Positions 1 through 7,767 of a stretch of DNA of 25,098 bases are shown one piece after another; the first letter of the stretch is position 1, and each line of letters begins with the position of its first letter. The position numbers and the translations under genes were made by a program. The stretch spans positions 1 through 25,098 of the forward strand of contig CAXNAA020000180.1 in assembly GCA_964200075.2 (NCBI GenBank), written 5' to 3'. The notes under the pieces are model-generated. The model did no database searches and was not told the DNA's origin. It saw only the letters and a program-made list of their open reading frames with translations. The DNA comes from Sphacelaria rigidula. Its lineage: Eukaryota; Phaeophyceae; Sphacelariales.

Positions 1-1173
1 TAAAAACGTCATTGGGCACCATCGCTGAAAGTGAGTTGAAAGCACTGTTTTGGGCTTGAACCTCATCTCGGAGTTAAACCTCAATTTGCACAATTTGTTG
101 TTAATATCAACACCGTATAGGTACGTATACAGCCAAACACAAATCGATCGAAGCGTCTCTACCTAACCCACTGCCTCGAAATACGAGAAAAATACAGCGG
201 GCTGATATATAATATTGTGCATATGCAAATGCAAAAACAAAATCGAAATGCAAGCCACGATAAATATATTGTCAGACAGATTAGTGGATGCAAAACACGT
301 CACCAGTGAAGAGGGACTTCGGCTGAGAATCAAGCTCTTGTCAGCAAAAGGTGACCTTGCTGATAAGGATAGCCGTAAAAGCTCTCTCAATTTTTGTGAG
401 GAGAATACTTCGCGGATAGAAAGGCACATATATACCACCGATCTGTTTCTGATATTGGTCCGTTCCTAGTTACCATATATCGCGGCAGCCGCCACAGGTT
501 CCACTCCACTGTAAGTCATGAGCAGACCTTATACTGGTGAACCATCACATACGGTAATCTATGCAGATCGTTGATACGATGCCAAAACACCAGACGAAAC
601 TTGCACAAAACCATAGAAAACCAAAGGTTTCCAACATGCCTTTACATGGACGTGTAGAAGGACGTCGATAAAATTTATTGGTTAGTGTTTTCTCAGCACC
701 CAGTATAGAGGATGTGATGCGTTCAACTACAGGCCACCATTAAGGCATTTCGGAAACACATACGAAGTAGGCTCCAAAACGTATCGTTCTCTCGGATGCT
801 CGCCACGATCTTTTCAAGAGGGACTCGAGGCGAATCAAGGGTGTGGGGGGTGATGTGGAGGTCCCTACATTGTTTGTGCGAAGGGATTTCTCCCTTGACA
901 TGTAATCCGGACAAGCCGCGCCAGAAGCAGATCCAAGCGCGGACTGTCCGCAGGGTCGATTCAACGGTGGACTATCCGAGAGACCTGGAACTCTTGTATC
1001 TGTGCAGCCGACCCTGGGGCCCTAGGTACCAGTTCTCAACGGCACAAGAGCTCCACATAACAAAAGTCACCGTTGAACCCTGGGGAATCAACTCCGACTG
1101 CACAACAAGACAACTGAAGACGAAGAACTATTCCAAGGTTGTGTTCTGTTGGTACGGTTCCCTGTATACCTAG
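1..1173. other. unassigned sequence upstream of element I
   Basis: No recognisable gene, RNA or repeat family was found here. Short ORFs exist on both strands (for example 796-1173 on the plus strand, 125 codons), but they overlap antisense ORFs, lack any motif I recognise, and are of the size chance gives in roughly 50% GC DNA. The stretch ends at the GGTA target duplication of element I, so it is the old insertion flank. Confidence 0.5.
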
Positions 1174-1177
1174 GGTA
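1174..1177. repeat. target site duplication, left copy (GGTA)
   Basis: GGTA directly precedes the 5' LTR and recurs at 6216-6219 directly after the 3' LTR. A 4-bp duplication is within the normal range for LTR-retrotransposon integrases. Shifting the LTR edge by one base would give a 5-bp GGTAT duplication instead, so its length is 4 or 5 bp. Confidence 0.7.
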
Positions 1178-1424
1178 TATAGCCAAAATATACCAAGGCG
1201 TAGTAAACGTAGCATGTAGGATCCTGGATGATGCCCAGGGGACAAGGGCATCCTATAGATGATGACCCTTGCTGTGTAGCCTATGCCTGAAGGTACGGGC
1301 CGCAGATGTTTACTACGTGATTGTAACAAGTGAGAAGAAAGAGCTTGTTGAGCACGAGGCCAGCACTACTGGGGGGGTCCCTTGTGGATAGTCCTCTTGT
1401 CCAGATCGTCTGGCAGAGGCTATA
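1178..1424 (+). repeat. 5' LTR of element I
   Basis: This 247-bp copy aligns along its whole length with 5968-6215. It begins TATAGCC and ends GGCTATA, a perfect 7-bp inverted repeat. The canonical TG start is seen only in the 3' copy (TGTAGCC), so this copy probably suffered a G-to-A change at its second base. The AATAAA-like hexamer of the 3' LTR is changed here. Directly downstream, TCTGGATATT at 1428-1437 contains the TGG typical of primer binding sites, but it does not clearly match a tRNA 3' end, so I do not assign a primer. Confidence 0.88.
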
Positions 1425-1623
1425 ACATCTGGATATTCTTCCGGCACTCTGTTAGAGGAGTTTTGGCTGAGGAGAGATTGGGCAGCAGCTCATAGAGCCA
1501 GTAAGCCCGCAGACAGGAGGAGACGCAGTCTGAAGCGCACAGCATTTGGAGAACGCTCCGTGAGCTGGAGGACGCACAAGTCAGGCAAGAGTATCTCCGT
1601 GAAGTGTTTGAAATTAGGACGAC
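1425..1623 (+). other. leader of element I, possibly an upstream gag extension
   Basis: About 200 bp lie between the LTR and the first gag ATG. An open stretch at about 1560-1620 reads as a charged, helix-prone peptide (ELEDAQVRQEYLREVFEIR) and runs into the gag start in another frame. It may be an eroded N-terminal coiled coil of Gag rather than true untranslated leader. Its frame is broken upstream and no initiator could be fixed. Confidence 0.35.
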
Positions 1624-2708
1624 ATGGCTCAAGCGGCGGCAGCGCCGCTGATATTAGGTGAGCCACTACAGCCGCCAAAGTATGGTGAATTATGGACCGA
1701 GGAGGCACCTCGCGTGTTTTTTGCAAGATACGTTGCATACGTACAGAGGTGGAGTCTAGCTAATGCAGAAGGAATCATACGGCATGAGGGGTGAGCATAT
1801 GTCAACTCATTCCTGTCTACATTCACCGCTGCTTCGAGGACATGTACAAGGACCGTCGGGCTATGATCTCCGATGTACTGCTTGATGCTGTGAAGCAGCA
1901 TGCCGAGTATACGACAACCCGTGGAAAGCATGACACTACGCGGGCTGCAGCAGACCTACGTAGGATACTTACAATGAAGCAGAGCGATGGAAATTCCGTG
2001 AAGGATCGTGCTATGATGGTTAGCTCAGACATGGAGTTTTGTTTTGCTGAAAATTTGATGGTGCAAGCAATGTACCGAGCGGAGGACAGGAGTTGGTTGC
2101 CTGGCCCGGCCAAGTCGGTGTCCATACCTTTGGTGGATGGGATTTCGCCCCCGAACTTCAAGGCGTATGTTAAAAATGTACAAACGTATGTTGACGGCTG
2201 GAAGAAGAACCCGACGGTGGTGTTCGAAAACATATTTGAGGCGGCCGACCAGTGGAAGTTCATTGAAGCACATGGCCGGCGCAACTCTGCAACAAGTGCA
2301 GGTGGTATGCGCCGCAAACAGCAACATCAACAGAAACAGCAGCCTTCTTCGCGAGAGTCGTCCACTCGCGCGTATTACAACTGCGGCGACACCGGAGATA
2401 CGATCAAGGACTGTCCCAAGCCTCGCGCTAGAGGCGCTGCACAGGGCAATGCACGAGAGCTATCAGGATCTCGGGGCGGTCGTCACAATGGACGGGGCCG
2501 TGCCAATCAGGGACGCGGGCGCGGCGGCCGCGGCAGCAAGCAATCGCCGGCGGATGGTGGTTCCTCCGCTGCTGTTTCTTCCACTACATCATCAGGTGAT
2601 AACTCTGGATCTTATGGTTCATCCGTAGCGGGGCGGACAGTGTACGTGGGGAACGCTAATATTTCGGTGAGGAGTGCTGGAGCGCATAGCTCGCAACCCA
2701 TCGGCTAG
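1624..2708 (+). pseudogene. gag: gag pseudogene of element I
   Basis: Gag would form the capsid shell and bind the element RNA. The likely start is ATG 1624 (MAQAAAAPL...), with 56 codons before a TGA at 1792-1794. The product then continues in another frame from about 1791 to a TAG at 2706-2708, so one indel in the G-rich stretch near 1787-1792 splits the gene. The central part (about 1800-2270) is capsid-like helical sequence. At 2373-2414 the peptide YYNCGDTGDTIKDC matches a CCHC zinc knuckle in spacing, but the first Cys is Tyr and the His is Asp, so it should not hold zinc. An RGG-type basic tract follows (about 2466-2540), a usual nucleocapsid feature, and then a Ser/Gly-rich tail. The next ORF (protease) is in the same frame after the TAG. 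Confidence 0.75.
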
Positions 2709-3320
2709 GCAGGATCCGTGTCTGGTGCATTTCCTATAGCTGCGACGGCGGTTACAGCGCCGTCTGCATATTCGGCGACGTGGTCTGGTTGGGCCAACGA
2801 TTCGCAGTTATCGATGCCAAGTGCTGGAGGGCAGCCCTGGCGTCAGGTGACTGTTGGGACAGAACAGGGTTCTTCGGCAGGCGTGATACCTGCCGATCGC
2901 AAGGCTGAATGCTTACGCGGAGATTTAGCCTTGTCTGGTTCTGTAGGTTCGTTCATGGCCCGCGTTATTCTGGATTCTGGGTCCGCTCTCACGTCGATTG
3001 GTGTGGGGTTGCTTGAGCAAATGTTTTCGCAGTTTGGCGGCGCTCAGCTTCAGATTCCGTTTGAAAACAGACCGCAAACGGCGCAGACCGCCACGGGTGC
3101 TCCCGTGACGGTTACACACTAAACAGTGCCAATTGCTGTTAGCGTGCGCACGCCGTGGGGGGCGGTGCAGTTGCAGCCTATTACTTTCGTTGTCATGCCC
3201 GGTAGGGACAACATGGTTCTGTTTGGCATGGCAACAATCAAGGAGCTGGGAATTGATTTGTATCCGCTGGCTTTGGGGAAAAGTTACGTCCGCGTGCTGT
3301 GCCGGTGCAGACCGGCGTGA
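2709..3320 (+). pseudogene. retropepsin-like aspartic protease pseudogene of element I
   Basis: The protease would cut the Gag-Pol polyprotein. It lies in the same frame as the second half of gag, after the TAG at 2706-2708. The active-site loop is at 2964-2990 (VILDSGSALT, catalytic Asp at 2973-2975), preceded by a hydrophobic strand. A TAA at 3120-3122 interrupts the frame. Beyond it the same frame encodes a hydrophobic strand and LFGMATIKELGID (about 3216-3254), matching the conserved C-terminal block of clan AA proteases. After about 3290 the family reading frame appears to shift to another frame. One stop inside the fold and one before it make the product non-functional unless suppressed. 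Confidence 0.7.
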
Positions 3321-3592
3321 TCAACCCCAGCCATATTTCGGCTAGGCGGCTGATCGCCCCTGAGTGGTCGTTTCAAAGTGACAGCAAGAAGGACACAAGT
3401 GCAAAGGAAGAGGAAGCTCCTGGGCGTGGAGCCGCACAGTCTATGAGGGTGCAGCCCCAGTCACAGGCGACGGCTGCGAAGACCCAACCCCATTGCAACG
3501 ATCCGGTGAAGGCCGGGTGGCTAGCTTCGTACATTGCAGTTTTGGTGGCGTTTGGGTTTTGTACTGCAGTTTGCAATCAAGCTTGGAGGGAG
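3300..3592 (+). pseudogene. protease-RT linker and RT N-terminal stub of element I
   Basis: A second frame is open from the end of the protease. It starts VINPSHISARRL and carries a charged linker (about 3360-3490). At about 3497-3559 comes NDPVKAGWLASYIAVLVAFGF, written here as two parts, NDPVKAGWLAS and YIAVLVAFGF. From general knowledge of gypsy RTs this resembles the N-terminal segment just before the fingers, where a helix ends in a glycine before the VxxPKK strand. The similarity then stops. No fingers, no palm Asp and no YxDD box follow. The next recognisable sequence, about 40 bp later, is the zinc-binding end of integrase. I infer an internal deletion here. The RT assignment rests on one block, so it is tentative. 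Confidence 0.4.
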
Positions 3593-3597
3593 CGGCG

Positions 3598-4184
3598 ATG
3601 GAAATGCCGGAAAATTTCTGCTCCCGACGGGTGAGCGAATCCAAGGTGGGGGCGCACATTCCCCCTCCCCACGAGGATATGGTGCATGGTGGGGATAAGG
3701 TGCATGGTACTCGCCCGGAGGAGGTGATTAAATCCAATTTCCTCAGCGATGGAGCGAGTGGTCAGCTGGAAAATGATGGGTTGGACGACGGAGATACGAT
3801 CCAAGATGACTTGGTGATCAAAGATGATGTGAGCAATTCGTGTGGTTGGAGCCCGCGGAGTCTAGTGTGGAGGCAAAGAATGTGGAGCATTTTCTGACAT
3901 GGTTCAAAGCAAAAGCGATGGGGTCACCGGAGGTATGGGTCGGCGATACGGGATGGCATATGAAGAATTGTGCGGTGAGAGCGTTTAATAAGGCGCTGAT
4001 GGAACGTAAATTTCGGATGACCAACTCGCCGTTGTCCCATCGTAAATGTAAGCGGATGATGCGTGATATTGCTCATGTGACGTCAGGTCAGGTGTTTTAT
4101 GAGGATGGTGTGGTGCCCTCGAGAGCTGTTGCTATGAAGCACTGTATGGTCGTTCCCGTTCCACCTCTCGTTTCGCCTAAATAA
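3598..4184 (+). pseudogene. integrase core pseudogene, copy 1, element I
   Basis: Integrase would insert the cDNA into host DNA. The region begins with the end of a zinc-binding domain (FCSRR... at about 3616) and continues in one frame through HGTRPEEVIKSNFLS, where the first catalytic Asp is expected but Asn is found (codon 3736-3738). DDVSN ends at 3837, then the frame shifts by one base into VWLEPAES at 3840. The second catalytic Asp is in WVGDTGWHMKN (3945-3947). The third residue, expected 36 codons later, is Lys (AAG, 4050-4052) where Glu (GAG) is usual, in KRMMRDI. Both losses fit G-to-A changes. The frame decays after about 4100 and ends at a TAA (4182-4184). Confidence 0.72.
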
Positions 4185-4609
4185 GCGACTGAAACAGGAG
4201 AAATTGTCGATGCGCAAGCTTCTGTGGAGGCAGAGTATATGCCGCATTGGTTCGGCAGTAAGGATATGCTGTTTGATGACATGTTGAGATGCACCGTGGG
4301 GGTGCTAAATGTGGCTGCTAGGAGCTACCGTACGAAAGGAACTGTTGCTCTATGGTGTGCAGAAGGTAGTGGTTCCAGTGTTGCTACTTCGCAGGAGCGG
4401 ACTGAAAGCCTGCAAAGCGCGGATCATCTGAGATGAGTGATATAGTGGTGAGCTCCGGATTGAATATTGTTGAGGAGCAAGTACTTGTGAGGATGCTTGT
4501 TGAGCATGACGACACACATGATGACTGGTATTTCCGAACCGTTTTCCGACCATCAAAGGTTGTTATGGTGTGCTTTTTGGGTCATATTTGTGTTGCTGTT
4601 CGCACATGA
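4185..4609 (+). pseudogene. degenerate integrase C-terminal region, possible chromodomain remnant
   Basis: Coding-like fragments in several frames follow integrase copy 1. The frame from 4224 (MEAEYMPHWFGSKDMLF...) ends at 4436. A 58-codon frame overlaps it from ATG 4433 to TGA 4607-4609 and contains VLVRMLVEHDDTHDDWYF (about 4484-4537). In position and pattern (an xVRW-like strand, an acidic turn, then DDW where TWE is usual) this could be a worn chromodomain, which gypsy integrases often carry at the C-terminus. The identification is weak and the rest is unreadable. Confidence 0.25.
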
Positions 4610-4749
4610 AGCATGACATTAGAGCGGGTGTGCTCGTGTTGCGTTGGCTGGAAAATGCCGGTGTACGCGTGTAATTTAGTATGCGTGTGTTGTGCTGCTC
4701 TGAATAGGATGCATGATGCATGGTTCGTGCAACACGGGTTGCATTCCAG

Positions 4750-4866
4750 GTCCTGAGTCAAATATTGGCATGCATGTATGGGTTGTCGTATGCTGAGTGG
4801 AATAGGAATGCATGTACGATTTTTCGTATGCTGAGTGGGATCTTGGCATGCATGTGTGGAATTTTC
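4750..4866 (+). repeat. short minisatellite, about 38-41 bp unit, three copies
   Basis: Three adjacent units start at about 4750, 4788 and 4826. Each has the pattern GT(A/C)(T/C)G(C)TGAGT, then a variable AT-rich stretch, then GCATGCATG or GAATGCATG, then a T-rich end. A looser fourth match precedes them (about 4700-4749). The repeated palindrome GCATGC is conspicuous. The block lies inside element I between the two integrase remnants and encodes nothing evident. Confidence 0.55.
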
Positions 4867-4990
4867 GCTCGAATGCTTCTGACGTGCATGGTGTCTGATG
4901 ACCGTCAGGGTGAGGTAGTTAACACAATACTGCTGAATGATGAACGAAATACGTCGGCTTGTAGTGATTGTAGGAGACGGTGACTGCTGT

Positions 4991-5451
4991 TGATGACGTG
5001 AAAATGAGCTGACACTACGAAATGCATAGGCTCGTTGTCTGGGAGCAGAGATCACACGAGTTCTCGTGTGTTTGAGGATCAAAGGAATTATGCGCGTATG
5101 GAAAACTGATCCTTGCCGGTGAAACGTTTTTGGCGATACTGTTCAAGGTATTGCGCCAGGTGAGGTTCCATTTGAACTTTGTACGTAAGAAGTAGCAAAA
5201 TTGACGGTACTAACTGCCTGATGACGTGAAAATGAGCTGACACTACGAAATGCGTAGGCTTGTTGTCTGTGAGCAGAGATCACACGAGTTTTCGTGTGTT
5301 TGAGGATCAAAGGAATTATGCACGTATGAAAAACTGATCCTTGCCGATGGCACGTTTTTGGCGATACTGTTCAAGGTATTGCGCCACGTGAGGTTGTTCA
5401 ATTTGATTTTTGTACGTCAGAAGTAGCAAACTTGACGGTACTAACTGCCTG
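4991..5451 (+). repeat. 228-231 bp tandem duplication inside element I
   Basis: Copy A (about 4991-5220) and copy B (about 5221-5451) align end to end. They differ at about a dozen bases plus a small indel in the stretch GAGGTTCCATTT versus GAGGTTGTTCAATTT. Each carries a near-perfect hairpin, CACACGAG-TT-CTCGTGTG in A with one change in B, and ends GACGGTACTAACTGCCTG. The right end of copy B touches integrase copy 2. Copy-to-copy divergence of about 6% is close to the LTR divergence, so the duplication may date from about the time of insertion. Confidence 0.85.
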
Positions 5452-5888
5452 ATAGTTTGCTGTACGTTTGTTATCCCGGATGATTTGTCGAATTTCGTTT
5501 GGTTGAAACCAATCGAGGCTGGCACTGCCGAGGTTATGGCTAACTATTTGTTGCAATGGTGCAAGACTTTGGGGGTACGGCGTGTCTGGGTTAGTGATAC
5601 CGCCACGCACTTCGAGAACCAAGTACAAGAATTGCGCAGCAGAGCGACGCGCTGGAGGTGCAACTCCCATTTGACCTTGCGTAAACCCATTGGTCGAATG
5701 ATTCTGAAGCGTTGGTCATGTTATTGTTTTGTTCGATTGAGATGGGTTCGGCGGAAAAAAGTACGTAGAAGTATCTTCGGAAGATACATTTTTCTGCGCC
5801 TGAATTTGTTGCGCAGGAGTTGCGTAAACTAAGGTTGACTCGGGCGCTGACAAGTGAATTAGCGTCGGAGTATGGCATTTCCTTGTGA
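5452..5888 (+). pseudogene. integrase core pseudogene copy 2 and pol C-terminus, element I
   Basis: A second integrase core starts right after the tandem repeat. VIPDDLSNFVWLKPIE (about 5470-5517) aligns with the DDVSN/VWLEPAES block of copy 1, and WVSDTATHFENQV carries the second catalytic Asp (5596-5598). The frame is then disturbed. In another frame THWSNDSEALVM holds a Glu codon (5706-5708) about 36-37 codons on, consistent with the D-x35-E spacing plus a 2-base shift. The first catalytic Asp is absent. From 5796 a short open frame, APEFVAQELRKLRLTRAL then TSELASEYGISL and TGA (5886-5888), resembles the C-terminal end of pol in this family. The stretch between is missing. Copy 2 differs strongly from copy 1 in sequence. 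Confidence 0.68.
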
Positions 5889-5967
5889 TTTGGAGCATGC
5901 GAATTCGCCTTGGTTTTTTGTTGGTTGTCAAGCTCGTTCGTTTGTCTTGAACTCGCTTTGGGGGTGA

Positions 5968-6215
5968 TGTAGCCATAATATACCAAGGCGTAGTAAATGT
6001 AGCATGTAGGATCCTGGATGATGCCCAGGGGACAAAGGCATCCTGTGGATGATGACACTTGCTGTGTAGCCTAAGCCTGAAGGTACGGGCCGCAGCTGTT
6101 TCCTCGGTGAATGTAACAAGTGAGAATAAAGGACTTGTTGAGCACGAGGCCAGTACTACTGGGGGGGGTCCCTCGTGGATAGTCCTCTTGTCCAGATCGT
6201 CTGGCAGAGGCTATA
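5968..6215 (+). repeat. 3' LTR of element I
   Basis: This 248-bp copy begins TGTAGCC and ends GGCTATA. A short purine run (GGGGGTGA, 5960-5967) precedes it and may be the polypurine tract that primes plus-strand DNA. It contains AATAAA at about 6126, a plausible polyadenylation signal that is altered in the 5' copy. GGTA (6216-6219) follows as the right target duplication. Confidence 0.88.
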
Positions 6216-6219
6216 GGTA
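6216..6219. repeat. target site duplication, right copy (GGTA)
   Basis: It is identical to 1174-1177 and marks the right boundary of element I. Confidence 0.7.
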
Positions 6220-6665
6220 TTATCCTGGGTATTTACCGTACCCGACAGTTCTGTGACTTCTGTAAGACTTTCATACCGGTACCCGACAGTTATGTAAATT
6301 CTAAGACTCTCATACCCTTACCCGATAATTCTGTGAATTCTGTAAGCCTCTCGCACCGTTACTGGGGGCGCGGGTATGCTCCTGATAAGATACCCGGTTT
6401 CGGGTATGGTTTTCTGTGCAGTCTCCATACCACACCCGACCGTTTCTGTGAGTTCTGTAAGTCTCCCATACCCTTACCCGACCGTTTCTGTGAGTTCTGT
6501 ACAAAACCTTTACCCCAACCCGAGGGGCGGGTACACCCTTGAAGAAATACCCGATTGCCGGTACGGGTTTCTGTAAGCCTCCCATACCCTACTCGACAAG
6601 TTATGTAACTTCTGTAGGGGTACCTGATGTTTCTGTAAGTGTTGTCAGAAATCTCATACCCTACG
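6220..6665. repeat. TACCCG minisatellite, about 42-bp unit, roughly eight degenerate copies
   Basis: The unit is approximately (A)TACCCTTACCCGACC followed by GTTTCTGTGAGTTCTG and TAAGTCTCCC. Copies are recognisable at about 6234, 6277, 6318, 6425, 6473, 6584 and 6620, with two diverged or inserted stretches between. Inverted pairs CGGGTA...TACCCG at 6371-6396 and 6527-6553 could form small hairpins. The left flank of element I lacks this repeat, so the element landed at the edge of the array. Confidence 0.75.
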
Positions 6666-6814
6666 GAGCACAACCTTGAACTATTTTGTACCCGGTGAAG
6701 GTTGACTCCAGGAGCCTAACCCTCGACTACGGTCAATCCTAACCTAAGTAAGTGAAGAAATCATCGTCTCCCTTTGAGGGTTCATCCCGTTCACAGTGGT
6801 TCACAGTGACTACC
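6666..6814. other. unassigned spacer
   Basis: Nothing recognisable was found. The TTCACAGTGGTTCACAGTG direct repeat near 6790-6808 is the only local structure. Confidence 0.4.
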
Positions 6815-7135
6815 CTATTCGTGTTGTAAATTCGGGCCAGAAAAGCAACACCCTAGCTTGTCTGGTTTTGTAGACCCTGTGGTCCCGCGTTGCACAGCAC
6901 GAGCTAAGTAGTGAGCGACAGCTGTACTCACAGGCTTCTCGCTCATGCACACACGATGTGCCACATCGTTGTTGATGTCGAGAAACGTGCCGAGATATAT
7001 TGCGCGTGTTTTGGATCCGTTCATTCGAAGAGTGACAGATCCAGATGTCTGCGTTGGATAGCCCTTGAAAGACGCTTTCGTTTGATTAATTTGATGGGTG
7101 GGGTGCGGGATCACCAAAGGTGAAGTTCGGAGCAC
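6815..7135 (-). CDS. orphan hypothetical ORF, 106 codons
   Basis: I do not recognise this product. It is the longest frame of its neighbourhood on the minus strand. The middle reads like folded protein (AIYLGTFLDINNDVAHRVC and then MSEKPVSTAVAHYLARAV), with alternating hydrophobic residues. There is no signal peptide or membrane segment. It may be a fragment of a mobile-element protein. An overlapping plus-strand frame (6911-7123) has no better claim. It could also be non-coding. Confidence 0.2.
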   Translation of the reverse strand: MLRTSPLVIPHPTHQINQTKASFKGYPTQTSGSVTLRMNGSKTRAIYLGTFLDINNDVAHRVCMSEKPVSTAVAHYLARAVQRGTTGSTKPDKLGCCFSGPNLQHE

Positions 7136-7401
7136 CCCTGCGATGAAGTGATTCCCCCCACCGTATGAGATATATCTCCTGCCCTGTCAAGTCAATCAAA
7201 AACGCTTCCTGTTCCACTCATCTGTTGGAAGGAGCCATCACTTTCATGCACCGCATATTGTATCATGTCTCGTTGATCAGAAACAGGCTCGTCGTACTCG
7301 TACTATTCTTGTCTTCGGCATCAGAGTGCTCCTCGCGGTAACTTCGTCGATGCCCCTCCTCGCCCTCGCCCCCTCCCCCCTTTCCTCTCGCCCATGCGCG
7401 C
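7136..7401. other. unassigned spacer, C-rich near its right end
   Basis: No gene is visible. A C/T-rich tract at about 7350-7390 immediately precedes the ATG of the next ORF. Confidence 0.4.
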
Positions 7402-7767
7402 ATGGGTCATCTCACGATCTATTGTTGTAGATTTCTCTTGGAAGCCCGCACCCTCTTGGCGGACACGGATGTTATATCCTCCACCTTCCGCGAGCTAGAC
7501 CCAGGATTCGTTTCCTGCTTCTACTACGGCGACATGGCGAGCAAGGAGCAGGCAGATCGGGTGGCGCACTTTTCAGCACCGACGGAGAATATGGCTGGGC
7601 AGCTGGCCGACCGAATGATACAGTCGGTCAAGGATCCGCAGAAGTCGAGCGTGGACGATGATCTGTTTTCGAAGATAGTGGATCCTGAGACTGCCGAGGG
7701 GATGATTGCCAACCGGTTACAACAGAAGCTTGATGTAGTGGAGTGGCAGACGTGCCACCTCTCATGA
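7402..7767 (+). CDS. orphan hypothetical ORF, 121 codons, helicase-like patch possible
   Basis: The frame runs from ATG 7402 to TGA 7765-7767. The product is acidic and reads as ordinary globular sequence. FRELDPGFVSCFYYGDMASK followed by EQADRVAHF resembles in outline the strand/YHGxMxxxxR/F pattern at the start of the C-terminal lobe of superfamily 2 helicases. No motif V or VI follows, and the remainder (MIQSVKDPQKSSVDDDLFSK and on) is unfamiliar. An upstream exon or fragment with the same frame was not found. It could be a piece of a decayed gene, a single exon, or part of a transposon. The antisense ORFs here look like shadows. Confidence 0.35.
   Translation: MGHLTIYCCRFLLEARTLLADTDVISSTFRELDPGFVSCFYYGDMASKEQADRVAHFSAPTENMAGQLADRMIQSVKDPQKSSVDDDLFSKIVDPETAEGMIANRLQQKLDVVEWQTCHLS

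Larger units (their letters stand above)
1178..6215 (+). mobile_element. element I: degenerate, internally deleted Ty3/gypsy-type LTR retrotransposon
   Basis: The element is about 5.04 kb and is bounded by two LTRs that share 7-bp terminal inverted repeats (TATAGCC...GGCTATA) and a GGTA target duplication. The order inside is leader, gag, aspartic protease, an RT N-terminal stub, integrase core 1, a chromodomain-like fragment, a short minisatellite, a 228-bp tandem repeat, integrase core 2, pol C-terminus and 3' LTR. Protease before integrase, with integrase last, is the Ty3/gypsy order. RT palm motifs, the YxDD box and RNase H are absent, so the element must have been mobilised by a relative or has lost these parts since insertion. 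Frameshifts and stops interrupt every coding block. The two LTRs differ at about 19 of about 247 positions by hand alignment (7-8%), which implies an old insertion. Confidence 0.88.

Noticed and set aside
163-469. Overlapping sense and antisense ORFs of 84 and 91 codons
   Set aside because: They are mutual shadows with no motif and no context. Chance length is likely.
1430-1445. Primer binding site of element I
   Set aside because: TGG is present near the LTR end, but the following bases do not match a tRNA 3' end I can name.
1787-1797. Programmed frameshift in element I gag
   Set aside because: The shift falls early in gag rather than at a gag-pol border. There is no slippery heptamer, only a G-rich run, so a decay indel is simpler.
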